From: Dasyornis broadbenti
Lineage: Eukaryota > Chordata > Aves > Passeriformes > Dasyornithidae
NCBI GenBank assembly: GCA_013397935.1
Contig: VZRN01011460.1
Location: forward strand, 3,954,192-4,018,191
DNA: 64,000 bases
Reading direction: 5' to 3'
Of this stretch, positions 1-13,141 are shown piece by piece. The notes under the pieces were generated by a model. It saw only the letters and a program-made list of their open reading frames with translations, ran no database searches and was not told the DNA's origin. Position 1 is the first letter of the stretch. Every line of letters begins with the position of its first letter. The position numbers and the translations under genes were made by a program.

Positions 1-3000
1 CTGTGTTCAGTACAGGAGCATGCATGAAAACTGTCCAGAAACACTACAAGAAGAAGTAGAGCATCAGGAAAAGCCTAGACAAAACCCCCAGGTTCACTGG
101 TTGTTTGGTTCCAAGAATGCATTCACGAGAGTTCATTAAAGGCTAAGCTGTGGCTGGAGAGGGGCTTGGAAGCATCTGCATGGGAAAAAAAGTACTTTGC
201 TGATTGTTTCTCACTGACAGACAGATAGTTTAGCTACCTTGCATCTGTTCTTAAACTGGATGACCACAAAGAAATATCTGATTATGGTTTTCTACATACA
301 TATACTTCAACTGAGGAACACAGGAGGTCACAATTATCACAAATAAAATTCCTGCTGAAAGGAGTCCAAGAATGAGACAGACATGTAGAATAAGAAGAAA
401 ATCTGGAAATTGTAACTAATTTCTAGATTTTAATGTACATCAATAGGAAATGCACATAACCAGCCTTCATTGAAAAGATTTTATTTTTAAATATGGAATT
501 TGTGTACATCCCACTGAGGGAAAATTAAACAACCTGATGATAAATTATGAATAATTACACTGTTTATTACAGAAACTTCACTGGCACAACTGCCCTCTCT
601 TTGCTAATCATTCTCTTGCAGAACCATTTCATATATTCCAGATCTCTGTGGTACTTCTGGCAACTGATTTTTGAAAATTTCAAACTGAACAACAACTGAA
701 TTACTGATTAGAGAGGTCTAACATCCAAATACTTATCTTACTGTGGAAACAGGTGTGCTTGACCTGTGTCAAGGAAGAATTCTTAGGATAGGCATACATC
801 TATGCTTAACAATTAGATATATAGATTGTGTTTATCTATTTAGCTGTTACCTTTAAGATGCTAATGATATTCACGGTGCTATTCATTCTATATTACTGGC
901 ACAAGAACAAGTAAACATATCTTGAATTCTGTAAGACATCAAGGCCATCCTGCATAATCCGTAGCATGAAGTCACCCTTTCTATAATGATACAGAGCAGG
1001 AACACTGTCTTGCTCATGTTACAGCAGAAATAGAAAAGCAAAGACTCATATTCAAATATTGGAGGAAGGCCCAAACATCCTGCCTTTTTTTGACCCGTGA
1101 CAATGCTGATTAAGAGGCCAAGAATGTGGGCTACCCAGCTGTCACCTGATCTTTTGGTTCAGTAGCAGATAACATCACTCTCACAGCTCAAAGCTATTTT
1201 TTGCACTATAAAGTAGTTGGACGTGATTTTCACTAGCTCGCTCCATCTTGTTTTAAAGCTCAGACAGACAAGCTTCATGAATCTTTCAATGACACTACTG
1301 TTTAAATATGATGAAAAAGTAATTTTCTTCATGGGACAGGGGCACATTTTGTTAGTTAAGTACAGCTAGTGAGTGAAAGTATGATGTACTTTGTTCGAAA
1401 AAAGGCAGACAATGATTCCAATTCTCTGGTTTTATCAAAGCTACTTTTCTGCTGCAGCGAAATTCCAGAGGCAATCATTGGTCAGAAGAACTGCTCAAGA
1501 GAAACAAAATAATTTCTGTAGGTCAAGGCAAAATATGCCAAAAGATGTCTTCTTGTTCCATTTGGGGCTTTTCTTAAATACAGAGCAGCTAATATTCACT
1601 TATCTTTAGGTAGCTTTATCTTCTCACCCAGATTTTTACTGATGCTCTTTACCTTTTCACTGCTGATTTTTGTTCAAAAGCAGCAAAAAGAAAAAATGTG
1701 TGCTTGTCTGTGTGCCAGGATTTATTGATTGCAGTATACTCAATTACGTTCTGTTTAATAATAGTTAATATGTCTGTATCCATAAATGCTATAATGGTTT
1801 CATTTGTTGCTTAGAGCTATTTCAGTGATAAATGTAAGTCTTCTAGTGTTTATTCATAAAAGCCTCCCTGCGCCTTTTGTTGAGGGGTAGGGTGAGGTTC
1901 TAGTAGTGTCCTTAAAAGATCACATCCACTCCATGCCCTGTCTTTCCTGGCCTCCAAGGAACAAGAAAGAACTGGTTGGAATCTAAGGTCAATCTAAACC
2001 AGCTGCAGAAGCTGCTGCATACAGAATATTCCATCTTCAGTAGAGGCTCATCATCTTTCCTGCTTATTGCTGCTGGGGCATTCTGGCACTAGAACTGATC
2101 CCTGATCATTCATTTGGCACTGAGATGCACTAATCACAACTGTGACTGTTCCATATCAGATACTGCCATGTGTGATATGACTGCCTGGTTTTTTCTTTCT
2201 TTTTTTTAAATTACTAATTATTTATGCAAGCAACAATAATTATCCATTTTGTCCCAAGGACATCTTGCCTTATCCATTTGATCACTGAAGTTTGGTGGTA
2301 ATAAAAACCAAAGTCCTCTTTGTTTCCAGCTGCTAAAAACCAACATTTTTTATAACAGCTGAGGAAATTCTACATGGCCACTCCTGTCTTTGGTATTAAA
2401 CCATAGTTGGGACTCAAGAGAGAAAATACATGCAGGTCTTTGAAAACTATTTAAAAGATTAGGGAGAGACAATCTTTAATCAGAAATTGTTGAAACAGAA
2501 ATGAGAAAAAGGTTTGAGGTATCCAAGTAAAACCATGGGGGAATTTTAGGATCTGAATGTCAGGAAGCAAGCAAAGAGAAACAGATCACACTGTACAGAG
2601 ATGGTTACTGCTAGTTCAAGCCCAAAAACAATTAACTGAATTGCGAAAAAATATCTTTCACAATTGTTATAATAAGATAGATAAGAGTGCATGTAGCCTA
2701 GGCAGGTAGAAGCTTGTAAATTTATACAATTTTAACTCTATGTATAATGCTGTCTCTTCTGCTGGAAGTGAACTTTTTAATACCATGATCCACATAGTCT
2801 CCTACTACCACTCGTGATTTATATGGACAAGGAAGAACATGCACCTCATACCACATTGTGTTTGACGTGTTTTTGTCTGCAATCCAAATTATGTCTCACT
2901 TTCTGATTGTCAGCATTTTATTAGAAAACTATTGTGTTGAACCATCTACAAAATCTTTAAACCATTATGGCTTTTAACTCTACTCTTGGAAATATGTCTA

Positions 3001-3039
3001 TTAGTGTAGTATATGTGAGAAGCAGGCCTCCTCACATTT
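1..3039. other. Noncoding DNA, no feature seen
   Basis: AT-rich unique-looking sequence. The short frames (60-72 codons) lack any family motif or coding context. Confidence 0.7.
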
Positions 3040-3300
3040 GAGCTTTCTGTCTGGGAACAGGAAGGGTCAGCTGCTCCCTAAGGGATGGGGAGCCAGGTCC
3101 ACTGTGATAAGGTCCAAGATCAAGCCCAGAAATGAACCCACAGATTGGGACCTGGGTCATCAGGGTCTGTGACCAGCCCCATGGAGACCAGTGCTCCTAC
3201 ACCATAGCCCCATCAGAGAGTGATGGCGCCAGGGTGAGCTGAAATGGTACTTCTCCCATACCTGGGCAGAGGTATGGGAGGGGGTTCCAAGTGAGCCTGA
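3040..3300. other. GC-rich patch, unidentified
   Basis: About 260 bases clearly richer in G and C than the surroundings, with sharp edges to AT-rich DNA on both sides. It has no sustained open frame, no LTR ends that I can see and no match to the CR1 blocks seen elsewhere in the window. It may be a decayed repeat of a family I do not recognise. Confidence 0.4.
3253..3280. repeat. Perfect inverted repeat, 11-bp arms, 6-base loop
   Basis: CTCCCATACCT (3253-3263), loop GGGCAG, AGGTATGGGAG (3270-3280). The arms are exact reverse complements. It lies in the GC-rich patch at 3040-3300. Confidence 0.9.
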
Positions 3301-4813
3301 TCAGAGTCATTACTGCACTCAAAATCATCTCACTTTTCACTTTTGCATCTTCAAATATATTATATGGCTTTTAATAATTGTTCTAGCTTCCCGTACCTTG
3401 TAAAGAAAAGTACCTCCACTGTTTCTCTTTTACTACTTTTTCGTAGCTTCTCCCAAAACGTGTGTCCTTAGATGTGTCTCTGTCCACATTATCAGAAGAT
3501 ACTTATAGGAGGTGAGGGCTAAATAGTCCAAATACCTAATACTGTTAAACACCTACCAAGAGTGTTCAACCTTCAGATTTGTGTGAGGTTGAGTAGGATT
3601 GGTCAGGAGCAGAAAGAAGCAGAAACACAATTGATCAAATGCAAATACTTGCAAATATTCATATATTCAGTCTTCAAAGTCTGTACAAATACCGACTGTA
3701 ATATCATCTTTGTCACTCGTTGCTTTGATCTTGTCATTCATCTGGGTTAACATCCTTTTCTATTACAAATTTAGGCTTAATTTCATTGTCTTCAAAGTTC
3801 CGTACTGTTCCACCTCTCCCTACTCATTTGAACTTCAAGTTGCTATTCTTTCTATTCAGTGCTTCTATAATCAGCCATGTCAAGGAGTGAAACCAGAAGA
3901 ATCGAAATTTAGATGAGCGCTGTGAAGTAAGCTAACTTCTCTGTCTTCCAAGATAGAGTAATTGTTCCAAAATAAATTAGTGCTTATTACATAATGGAAG
4001 GAACACACATTGAGTTTTACCAGCAGAGCTATAGCATTTTATTTTTTCTGCTAAAAATATTCTAGTCCATCCCTCTCCATAGATAAATCATTTTATAAAG
4101 GGGGTTTCTCTGCAGGCTTCTGTCAGATGGAACATTCCCTTTAGGAGTAATCCCTAGAAATGCTTGACAAAAGTTTGGTTTTTAGACGTCTTCATAAAAG
4201 GCAAAGAACTGAAGCAGACAACTGAAATAGTAATGCCTGATGCCTTCAGTGCTAATATTGACTGATCATATCTGCGAGGGCCCTTCAGATGTTTTTTCCA
4301 GTTGGGAAAACATATTTCTGACATCTTGGGTTCATTCCACCAAGAATGCACAGAAGCAAAAGCCAACTGAAAAGCCACATTCAATATAAGGTTAGTTTTC
4401 TCTCTGCCTGAGAACTTCTCTTGAGTTTGTTCACTCATATATTTTTTTCTCATTTTTCTTCAACAGCTCTGAATTAGCATCAGATAATAGGATCTGTGCC
4501 TTGGCATAAGATTAAGTTTTCCCAAAAGTTCATTTACAGCTAATTAGGAGTTTCTGAAACAGAAGAAGTGAAATATGCAGCCTCTTTGGTTCTCTTTGTG
4601 GGTCTTAAAAACAGTCATTGATGGATGGAATTAGCATTCCTTCAGCCTCTTTATTACTAACTTTCATTTAGCAATGTAGTATTCATGTTGTCAGCAGCAC
4701 CTCTAGACAACTTCCTGCTATTACTTTGATGCAATTGTCATATGAGATGCATGAGACGTTATTAAATTGGATCCTATTGGAACATGAAGTTAAGATTCTT
4801 TTTTTGCCTACAG
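3301..4813. other. Noncoding DNA, no feature seen
   Basis: AT-rich, with small chance frames only, including a 99-codon minus frame at 4154-4453 with no recognisable motif. Confidence 0.65.
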
Positions 4814-5010
4814 TTGTAGCTGAGTGGAAGGACATGAACTTTATATCTTGTCTTTCAAATTAAAAAAAAATTCCCATGAAGTCTACTTTAACAACAATTT
4901 ATACTGCCGCAAAGCACTGCAATACCATCTCATCAGAGGCAATTCTGAGCAGGCAGGCCCAGTAGTCAGTGATGCAGAATCCATCAAAGAGGCAGCGTAT
5001 GAGCATAGAT
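4814..5010 (+). other. Exon-like block, noncoding (candidate lncRNA or UTR exon)
   Basis: Preceded by TTCTTTTTTTGCCTACAG and followed at 5011 by GTAAGTAC after GAT, so both splice consensus sequences are good. All three frames contain stops near the 5' side (TAG at 4817, TGA at 4821, TAA at about 4861), so it cannot be an internal coding exon. The second half is richer in G and C than the flanks. A noncoding RNA or 5' UTR exon is possible. Confidence 0.22.
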
Positions 5011-6395
5011 GTAAGTACAACCTCTCACACCACCACCTGTGCTGAATGCAGGTTTTTACCTTAGTATGTTAAAAAGTTGTTGATAAGTAAATTATATGTT
5101 ATAATGATGACATCTCTAAATTACACAGTTTTTCTTTGTCATTTGTAGAATTTAGTTCATGTTTGTAAGTATTTGATAGTATTTGATTTTTTTATTTTTT
5201 AATGGTGATAGTATGTCAGGAGAGATACTACCAAGTTGAAAGGTTCACATATAAAATACGTTCTTATTTAGTATTTTTTTCTTTTCTTTATTTTCCTTTT
5301 TTAATATCTGCTTTTTTAGAAGGGGGAGGAATATATTTTGATATACTTATGATTGAATTCTTGTTGGTGTTCGCTTGTGCAGAATGATGAAGAGGCGTGA
5401 AAGTTAAATGTGCTTCATACCATCATTTTTTCCTCTTGATTGCTTTCATACCAACAGCAGATGTCCAGTGAAGGGACACAAATATTTCCCTTTAGCAAGT
5501 CATTCCGCTGAAAATAATGGGAGCTTATTTAAATAGTGTGGCTCTGAGGAGGCAAAGGGGGGAGCAAACACAGGAGAGAATAAGAACAGAAATGTACTCA
5601 GCCAAAGAATGGCTTTATTTACATGCAGTGAATTTTTTTAGCATTTTAGCACTTTTAGCATTGTAATAAAATTAGTAGAAAATCAACTACCCATTGATTT
5701 GTCAAAAGCATTGGGAATGATAATTTGAAATTTGTTGTGGCCCTGGATGCTATTGATTCTCCTGCTTCATGCACTATTGTGCTAAAAAATCAATTACTTA
5801 ATATTTTACATTATACTGTTAAATTATTTTATTAAGTCTAAATTAAGAATTATGATGGATACAAATGTATGTGCTAAAACATAATACGAAAATGGATTCC
5901 TCTCACAAGTTTAAATAACCATTCTGATGAGACAAGAGTGATTGCCAAAATAAAAGCATGATAAATAAAGCTCAGGAAGGCTTTGCAGATGTGGTGAATC
6001 ATTACATATTACTCTGTTTTTCAAAATGAGTGCTGATCCTGCTGCTGCTTATTGTGCAGAACTTAGATTAAAGTTGATGTGAATTATATGCACAGGAGAG
6101 CTGCTTTGTGGAAGATCTGGGGGGGTTTTTTGCCCTCTCAGCACTACTAATGGGACTTACAGGTGTGGTTTGGGGCAAAACCACTACCCATATGAAAAAA
6201 GAGTCAAGCCACATTTACAGGACTTAAAGCTCTCAAAAAGGTGAATCTGGCAAAAGAGAAAATGTTGTTCTCCCCCTCCTTCCATGCAGTGATCAGTAAG
6301 CAGTGCTGAGGGTAATTTTTTCATGTTCAGGAACCAGTCAGACAGATTCTAAGTAAGGGGCAACTTTTCATCAAAAATCCTTGTTTGGTTTACAG
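5011..6395. other. Noncoding DNA, no feature seen
   Basis: AT-rich with short T-rich runs (5180-5310); nothing recognisable. Confidence 0.65.
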
Positions 6396-6436
6396 TACAA
6401 ACAACAACAACAACAACAACAAAAAAATAAAATAAT
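6396..6436. repeat. Microsatellite (CAA)n running into A-rich sequence
   Basis: About seven CAA units up to 6420, then AAAAAAATAAAATAATA. Confidence 0.95.
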
Positions 6437-6838
6437 ACTACTAAAGATCAGGCACCAGCAAGTTGTAAAACACCTAGATTAAAACACTTCTGTAACATCA
6501 AGGGTATACCTCTGCCAAATTCAAAGGTTCAGGTGCAAACAGTGAATTGACAGAGCTCTTCAGAGTATAATTGAATGAATTAAGTACAATAACCTTTGTG
6601 GTCACAAGCATTGCAGATACGACCTAGAAGTTTCCTAGATTAGAGTTTCTTCCTTCTGAGCACCAAATGCTTTGGAATAATCCATATTATAATGGGAAGT
6701 AACTGCTTCTGTAACTGGAAATAACAGCTTAACATCTATGAAATGCCTCAAAACCAGGGACACACAGTTTCTGGAACAGAGTAACTGGGGAAAAACCCAA
6801 AAGGAGAAATCAAAGTATTTTTTATTTTCATGATCATG

Positions 6839-7524
6839 CTAGTAGAAGAACAAGCCTATGCCTGATTTGTCTGCTTTGGTGTTTTCACCAGTAGTGCTGT
6901 TCCTATTTGCACAACAGTCCTGCAGTAGCAGCAGCGCAGCTCCCTCAGCACTTAGGCTGCACTTCAGGATGCTAAGCACTGTCCTATTCTTGTGACAGCT
7001 CCCTGTTGTCCATAGTGATTTTGATACGCAGCTGTGCAGACATGAGGCAAAAGTGATGGTGAAATGCCAGAATGAGGCCAATTTGTTCTCTTCATCTGGA
7101 AAACACACAAATCTCCTGAACCCTGCAAGTTCGCCATCATGCCTCATGGGAGCTACCACGTTTTGGTGAAGCTGCCTGAAGTAGATAACAAGCGTGCAAT
7201 GCTTGTGCAGTGTCAAGATGTGGATACGGAGCAATAGACTGTCCAGTTCTGCACACTGCAAGGCGTGGCTCTGTCCTAAGGCCTTTCCCCAAACCATGGA
7301 CATCTAGTTTGACAAAGAGCAGGTCATCTGCCTGGTAGGACTGACAGAGCTGGTGGCTTTTCACAATGATACAAAGACAGCTTGTGTAAACCTGGACCCA
7401 AGGAGGATGTCTGGGGAGACTTGGATCAATGCAGTATTCATGCTATGGCTTATGTTCTCTGTTAGCTGGGGTGACCTGGAAGCTTTTTGCATTAGTCTGT
7501 CACCAGTTTGGGGAATAACAGTCT
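6839..7524. other. Moderately GC-rich block with open frames on both strands
   Basis: A 154-codon minus frame (6839-7303) overlaps other minus and + frames. On + a stop-free run of 72 codons at 7306-7524 includes VICLVGLTELVAFHNDTK. The frames conflict and none has recognisable motifs or splice context. A very old retroposed gene fragment cannot be excluded. Confidence 0.2.
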
Positions 7525-9088
7525 GAAAATTGTTGTGAAGTTATTCAGCTTGAGTGGTCTTTGCAAGTGCATTTGGCCTTAAGGCTGCGTCTGAAGATGC
7601 TCGTATAAGATAGCACAGAGGAAGATATTAAAGACACCAAAAGGAAATAGCCTGTTTTGCTCTTGTCTTTTTTTTAGGTCCAGCTTTGAACTTTTTGTGT
7701 TTGGCTCTGCTAACAGTCACTGGTGTATATATATGCACTGGTAAAATAATAGATTTTATTTAAAAATGATTTGACAGGAATTGGGAGGCAATGAAATCAT
7801 AAAGATGAATGATTTATTAAATTAATCTAACTTCCATTGGTTGTCAATATTTCTGCTGATATTAAAAATAATGATTGCATGAGAAGATAATGTAAACAGT
7901 GTCACATATTGGTAACACTCATAGTGTCTGGCACATGATGAAGTTAGAAAGCTGTCACTCTGCACATTGCAAAAAAAGAAAGAAAGAACCAAAAATTATG
8001 TATAATTCCTCCTGTCATAACAGCATTTTGCCCACTTAAGGTTACTTTCTCCAAAACCAATACTTAAATCTTCGATCCCCATAAGTTATATTTTGACCTT
8101 TATAAATACCATTTTGATGTAAATGTGTTGCACCTTCTTTAATCTTTTGCAGCTCACTTGGCCACAAGCCTTTCTTCACTAATAGCAGAACATGAGCTGT
8201 ATTAGCTGTGTCTGTCTTAGATAAATGTAAGTAAAAATGTCTCTCAGAGTCACTGAACATTTTGTGTTTTGCTGAGAAGCAAACCTTTCTGGGCTGCTCC
8301 TGATGCCCTTGAGAATAGTTTTTCTCATTTTTCTTAATTCTCCTCTGTGATTCAGTTTCAAAGCAGAGACTCAAGGAAAAACACAAAAGTCAGGGGAAGG
8401 AAAGGAGTGGAAGGGTAGCAAAGAAACACAGAAAGGAAAGGTGCAGCTAAGAAACAAAACGGCATGAAACAGAAGCACTAATGAAGTGGGAAGGCATGAA
8501 GGGGTAGAGGAATCAGAAACCCAAAATAAAGGGACTCAGAAGATGATAAAACAATTGTGACTGACACAGAAAGTTGGAACTTACCAGTAGGTAACACAAA
8601 AAAGACATTTGGAATAAGAACGGTCTGCTTATACCTCATGGTCCTTTCTACCCAGCCCATTTGAGAAATATCAGTGGAGGAGAGCAGTCTACCAGACACA
8701 ATGAAAGATGCAGAAAGCTCTCATTATGTATGTGTATGTTATGTGATTGCTGGTCTTGATTGATGACATCTTTTTGAATTCACTGAGTTCTTTAGGTGGG
8801 AGAAATCAGAAAACATATCAGTGGCATTCTTTTTGTTCTGCTCAGAGTGAAAAGAAATGTCAGTGCTATTGTAAAGATGAGCTTTCATGTGTAATATATG
8901 TGTAGTATTTGTTTTATAATGAATTACAATCTATAAAATGCAAACTATTTTTAAAACTTTAAGAAATTAATGCCATGGATGCTATTCATACATAAATAAA
9001 AGAATTTTCAGAAGACTGATCCAATATTAAAAAATAGGTTTTAATGTATAGAATGTTAGAATATTTCCAAATGCTTTAAATTGTGGGA
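7525..9088. other. Noncoding DNA
   Basis: Contains a short AAAG run near 7972-7989 and an A/G-rich stretch at 8380-8460. The 114-codon minus frame at 8042-8386 has no family motif. Confidence 0.6.
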
Positions 9089-9103
9089 TTTTTTTTTTTT
9101 TTT
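9089..9103. repeat. Poly(T) tract
   Basis: Fifteen consecutive T. Confidence 0.95.
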
Positions 9104-9495
9104 AAGATGTTGCAGTGAAGTGAGTTGTAACTTTATCAATGTAAGAAGTCTACTTTGTACTATATACTCAGGGTATTCTCTGAGTTTGTGTTATGTAATC
9201 CTCAGTAGCTGACTTGTTTGAAAAAGATGTTTAATGCATCTCTGGGCAAAAATATAAGTATTAAGAATCACCAGTTCTGACTAATAACTTTACTTGACAC
9301 AGGACTTCTGGTTCACCCTCAAGGACCAGTTCTGGACAGATTTAAGTGAAAGAATGATAGATTGGTATGAATGGTTATGTTTTCATCATCACTGAACAGA
9401 GAGAGGTCATTGTGGTATTGTGCAGGAGAGAGTAGGATGTTGTTGCATAAGGGGAGCTCAGGAAGGAAAGAGGGGACTTACCAGCCTAAGTTGCA

Positions 9496-9550
9496 ATAAA
9501 AAAAAAAAAAAAACAAAAAATCCCCAAAAACCCCAAACAACAAACCCCCA
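9496..9550. repeat. A-rich tract with CCCC interruptions
   Basis: AATAAA runs straight into a long A run, then CAAAAAATCCCCAAAAACCCC and similar. Related A/C-rich tracts are at 35417-35442, 52019-52070 and 58344-58395. The leading AATAAA could suggest an old retroposed 3' end, but no source RNA is recognisable upstream. Confidence 0.9.
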
Positions 9551-10469
9551 GATTCCAAGGACAGATCAGTTTAGATTAGGAGGAAGTGTGCCAGAGCACC
9601 TCTAGGTTTCAGAGAATCTCACAAGGTAAATTCAAAGGCATTTCTTTTCTGAGCTTGAATTCCAGTTTTTTCTGGCACATGGAGTTTGAAGGGTATGAAT
9701 TTGATCTGCAAATCACTCTCAGCGCATGACTGGAGGGCTTGGGAATGTGCAGATGCTGCAGTAAAGAAGACTGGAAGACTATCACTTTTTTCTAATTTAA
9801 AAAAATAGATTACTAGACTGCTAGACAAAAAAGAGTGTTAATTTCAAACTAGGAGCTTGAGAAACTGAGAGGACTCAAAGCAGAGACACTTTGTCTAAAA
9901 GCATATGAAAGTCAACAAATTACTCTATTTGCACCAGTTTAATGGATAATGAGGTTAATTTGTAACTGGATAACTTACCTCATATTCATGTCTACCTTGC
10001 TAGGTGTATGTGTTTATATATAGCTGCAGAAAACAAGCGTATTTATATGGGAATTATTGAAACAAGTATTTGCACACATGACCTGCACAGACACTCTTGG
10101 CAAGATCATTTGCTCCGAAGATTATATTCCTGCTGTTAGAAGGAAGATCTGATTTCATTTAGACAAACCTTTCACTGCTTTTTAATAACAAATGAGAGAC
10201 AATGCTACACATTAACTATATGGCTAAAATGTCACACATGCTGAACAGAAATCATTGTCAAAGCAAATGAGCATTTGGATGATACAATGATAAGAATAAT
10301 GTAATTAAATTCATTTTCATACCACTGATTTTATCACCCCATTTTCACGCTGTTCCTTCTAGCCATATGCTTTGTTTCCATCCAAATCTGCTCATTAAGG
10401 AAGACTGACTAACATTTGTTCCAGACAATGCTGAAATCAGGTCCTGGACTTGCTGGAATAAGGTTTAAT
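9551..10469. other. Noncoding DNA, no feature seen
   Basis: AT-rich sequence with no sustained frame or repeat that I recognise. Confidence 0.65.
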
Positions 10470-10740
10470 TCATCTGAAGAAGTAAGAATGTAGTAAGAAA
10501 AAAGAGAGGGAGAAGCTGATATAAAATGGAAAAGCCCATGAACACAGCTGGGTAAAGAACTGGGGAGCTGAGGAGGCAGATGATCAAAAGGATTTGTAAA
10601 AAAAATTAAAGTAGGGGAAAATGAAAAAGACATAAACAAGGATGAAAGGGAAAGAAGGAGAAAGGATAAGAAGGGGAGAATGAAAAGGAGTCTGTTAATG
10701 GTAGTTGGAGATAAAAGGGGAGAGGGAGGATAAGGCATAA
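10470..10740. repeat. Purine-rich tract
   Basis: Strong A/G bias on +, densest at about 10600-10735. The 109-codon minus-strand frame over it is mostly Ser, Phe, Leu and Pro, as expected from a polypyrimidine strand, and is not a gene. Confidence 0.8.
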
Positions 10741-13111
10741 AATGAGACAGAATTTAATTATGCATACTTTTCTTTAAATGGCCATCTAGCCTCTAGCTCT
10801 GTGGGCCAAGTGTCTGTTTCAGTTCGATTGGTGGAACAAGCTCATTGTGTATCACAGCTTAAATATTTAGCAACAGTGGTACACTGAAAGGAGCTCACTG
10901 TTTTTACGGAGGCACTAGGCAGGATGTGATGCTGGGGATCAGACTGCTAAAGGAGCAAGAACTCAAGTAGCAGCACATCCCCAGGGCCAGGCTGGCAGGA
11001 TCTCACATGCATTCCTCTGCCACTGTGAAAGTGGCACTTGTGAAACTGAGGAATCCTTTACTCCTTCCTGAGGGTTCAGATGTGTTTTGGCTATTTTGTT
11101 TGTCAGGACCCACAGGGACAAAGTACTTGGACTATCTGAGTATTTGCTAGAGTTCCCTGTACCTGTTTGACTGTAGCTCTCTGCCAAACTCTCGTATTTG
11201 CTGCAGCCCTTGCACCCATGTCTCTGCCTCTAGCTGCAGCCTTGGCTCTCTGCTGTGCTTTTGGCAGCATGGTTCCATCCTCTCCCTCCAAATTAGGCAT
11301 TAAGAGGGGAACCAAGGAATCCTTCTCTGATTGGAACTGGCTGGTTTTTGCTGGGAGCAGGGCAAGAGTTAGGATTAAGCCTTTTTGAATTTGGCATCTT
11401 TAGGATTGGAATCATGGTGTTTTATTTAAACTGTCAGCATACAAAGGGCTTTCTAATGGCTAAGTTTATAAAAACTTACATTTTGGGAAGTCCTAAAGAT
11501 CACAGATGAAACTTTCAGCCCCATCCTTAGATAAAGAGATCTGTCTTTATCCTCTTAATGTGGTATGCTAGCACTTGAAAGGAGCTTCATACATTCCTGT
11601 AGAAATAGCTGGTCAGGGAGGGAACCACTGCCATGCTTAGAGAGGACTGGCCCCTCCAGCTGAGGCCCTTCTGGGAACAAACCACAGAAGAGCCTCTATG
11701 AGATGCACCTTCTTTTCGTCCCAAATGTTCTCAGGTCAGAAACTAAAAATAGTTTATTTTCTCCTGTTCTGCTCTTTCAGAGAGAAAACACCATTGTCAG
11801 AAATGTTAAAAGAATTGCTCTAGAGTCATGATGACTCACAGCATTGAACCAGTCTTTGTGATAAGGATAATAAGATTTTACATTTTGAGGCCTGTTTTCC
11901 AGTTCAATCAACATCAACAGTCTTTGGATCTATTTTTCTTTTCATATCTCTGGTACTGTTGCAGTACACTACTTTTTGATAGTGGGGGTGGGGAGATATC
12001 TTGCTGTTGATTGCCACCCTGTAAATAATGCATAGGAATGTCAAATACATTTCATCTCTCCAAGTGTGTATAATTTATAATAGGACTAAACTTGCTAAAC
12101 AGTGAGGTCATGACATGCTCTGGCCTCTTGGTCCCTTAGCAGCAAACCATGGTTCAATATAATGCCATTTCTGCCTATACAAAATTTCCTTATTTTGACT
12201 GGGAAAGTGAACAGAAGCTGATGGATGATTATGACAGGGACTTGCTTAACAGAACAGGATGATGCCTGTGCTCATGAGACCAGCAGTTTAGACATAACCA
12301 GAAACACCAATTTCCACCTTTTTGTCAAAAAGGCTGCGTTATGTAAGGCTATATTAACTTTCTTTAAGGCTGTAAGGTTTAAGGTTATTTCAGCTTTGCT
12401 TTTCCATTAGCTTTCTTCCCCCTCACCCTTTCATCTCATTTTTCTCTCTTTTCACTTGTAGCTCTGATTCTGTCTTTTTTAAGAAAAGGTTTCTAATAGC
12501 ATCCCACTATTTCCTAAATGAGTTCAAGTCCGTTTGGCTTAGAATCCAAGTGCCAGAAGGCCACTGCTGACATTTTTAACACTCCTTGGGATTCATCTCC
12601 TCTGAACCTCTTCTGAACACACGTGCAAGGTGGGAGTTTAAAAGGTCACCTAAGGCCTGATGCCAGTGGGATAGTCACGTTCTGTTAGTACACAGTGTGT
12701 ATGTTACTACCCATTTCACAGCAAGTTGGTCATGGTTTGGAACTAAGAGAAAACCTCCAAGAAAAGACAGAAGCCACCTATTGTCCTGGACATCGAGAGG
12801 TCTGAAATACTGGTGGTTTTCTGCACTTTTGTAGAGGTGTCATCCTTTACGTACGTCTATATACTTGGTATATTCTTACATAGGTATGTAGTCATAACAT
12901 CCCACTTGACATGTACCCCTTTTTATGTATATCTGGGGAAAATAATTATATCACTGCAGGTGGGGGAGAATCCAGTTTAACCAAGGAAGAGACAAGTTGA
13001 GTTATTTCAGCTGTTGGAAAAATAATTAGCAGCTGTTCTTTTTCTGCTACTGACAGGAAAACCAAACAAAAAAAAAGAATGGTCGTATGACATATAATAT
13101 GGCATTTAGAG

Positions 13112-13141
13112 ATCTGAATTTAAGATATCTGAATTTAAGAA
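13112..13141 (+). repeat. 15-bp tandem duplication
   Basis: ATCTGAATTTAAGAT at 13112-13126 is followed at once by ATCTGAATTTAAGAA at 13127-13141 (14 of 15 identical). Confidence 0.85.

Noticed and set aside
9496..9550. Telomere-like CCCCAAA repeats
   Set aside because: The vertebrate telomere unit is CCCTAA; these are irregular A/C-rich runs.
10409..10738. 109-codon minus frame
   Set aside because: Low-complexity translation of a purine-rich tract.
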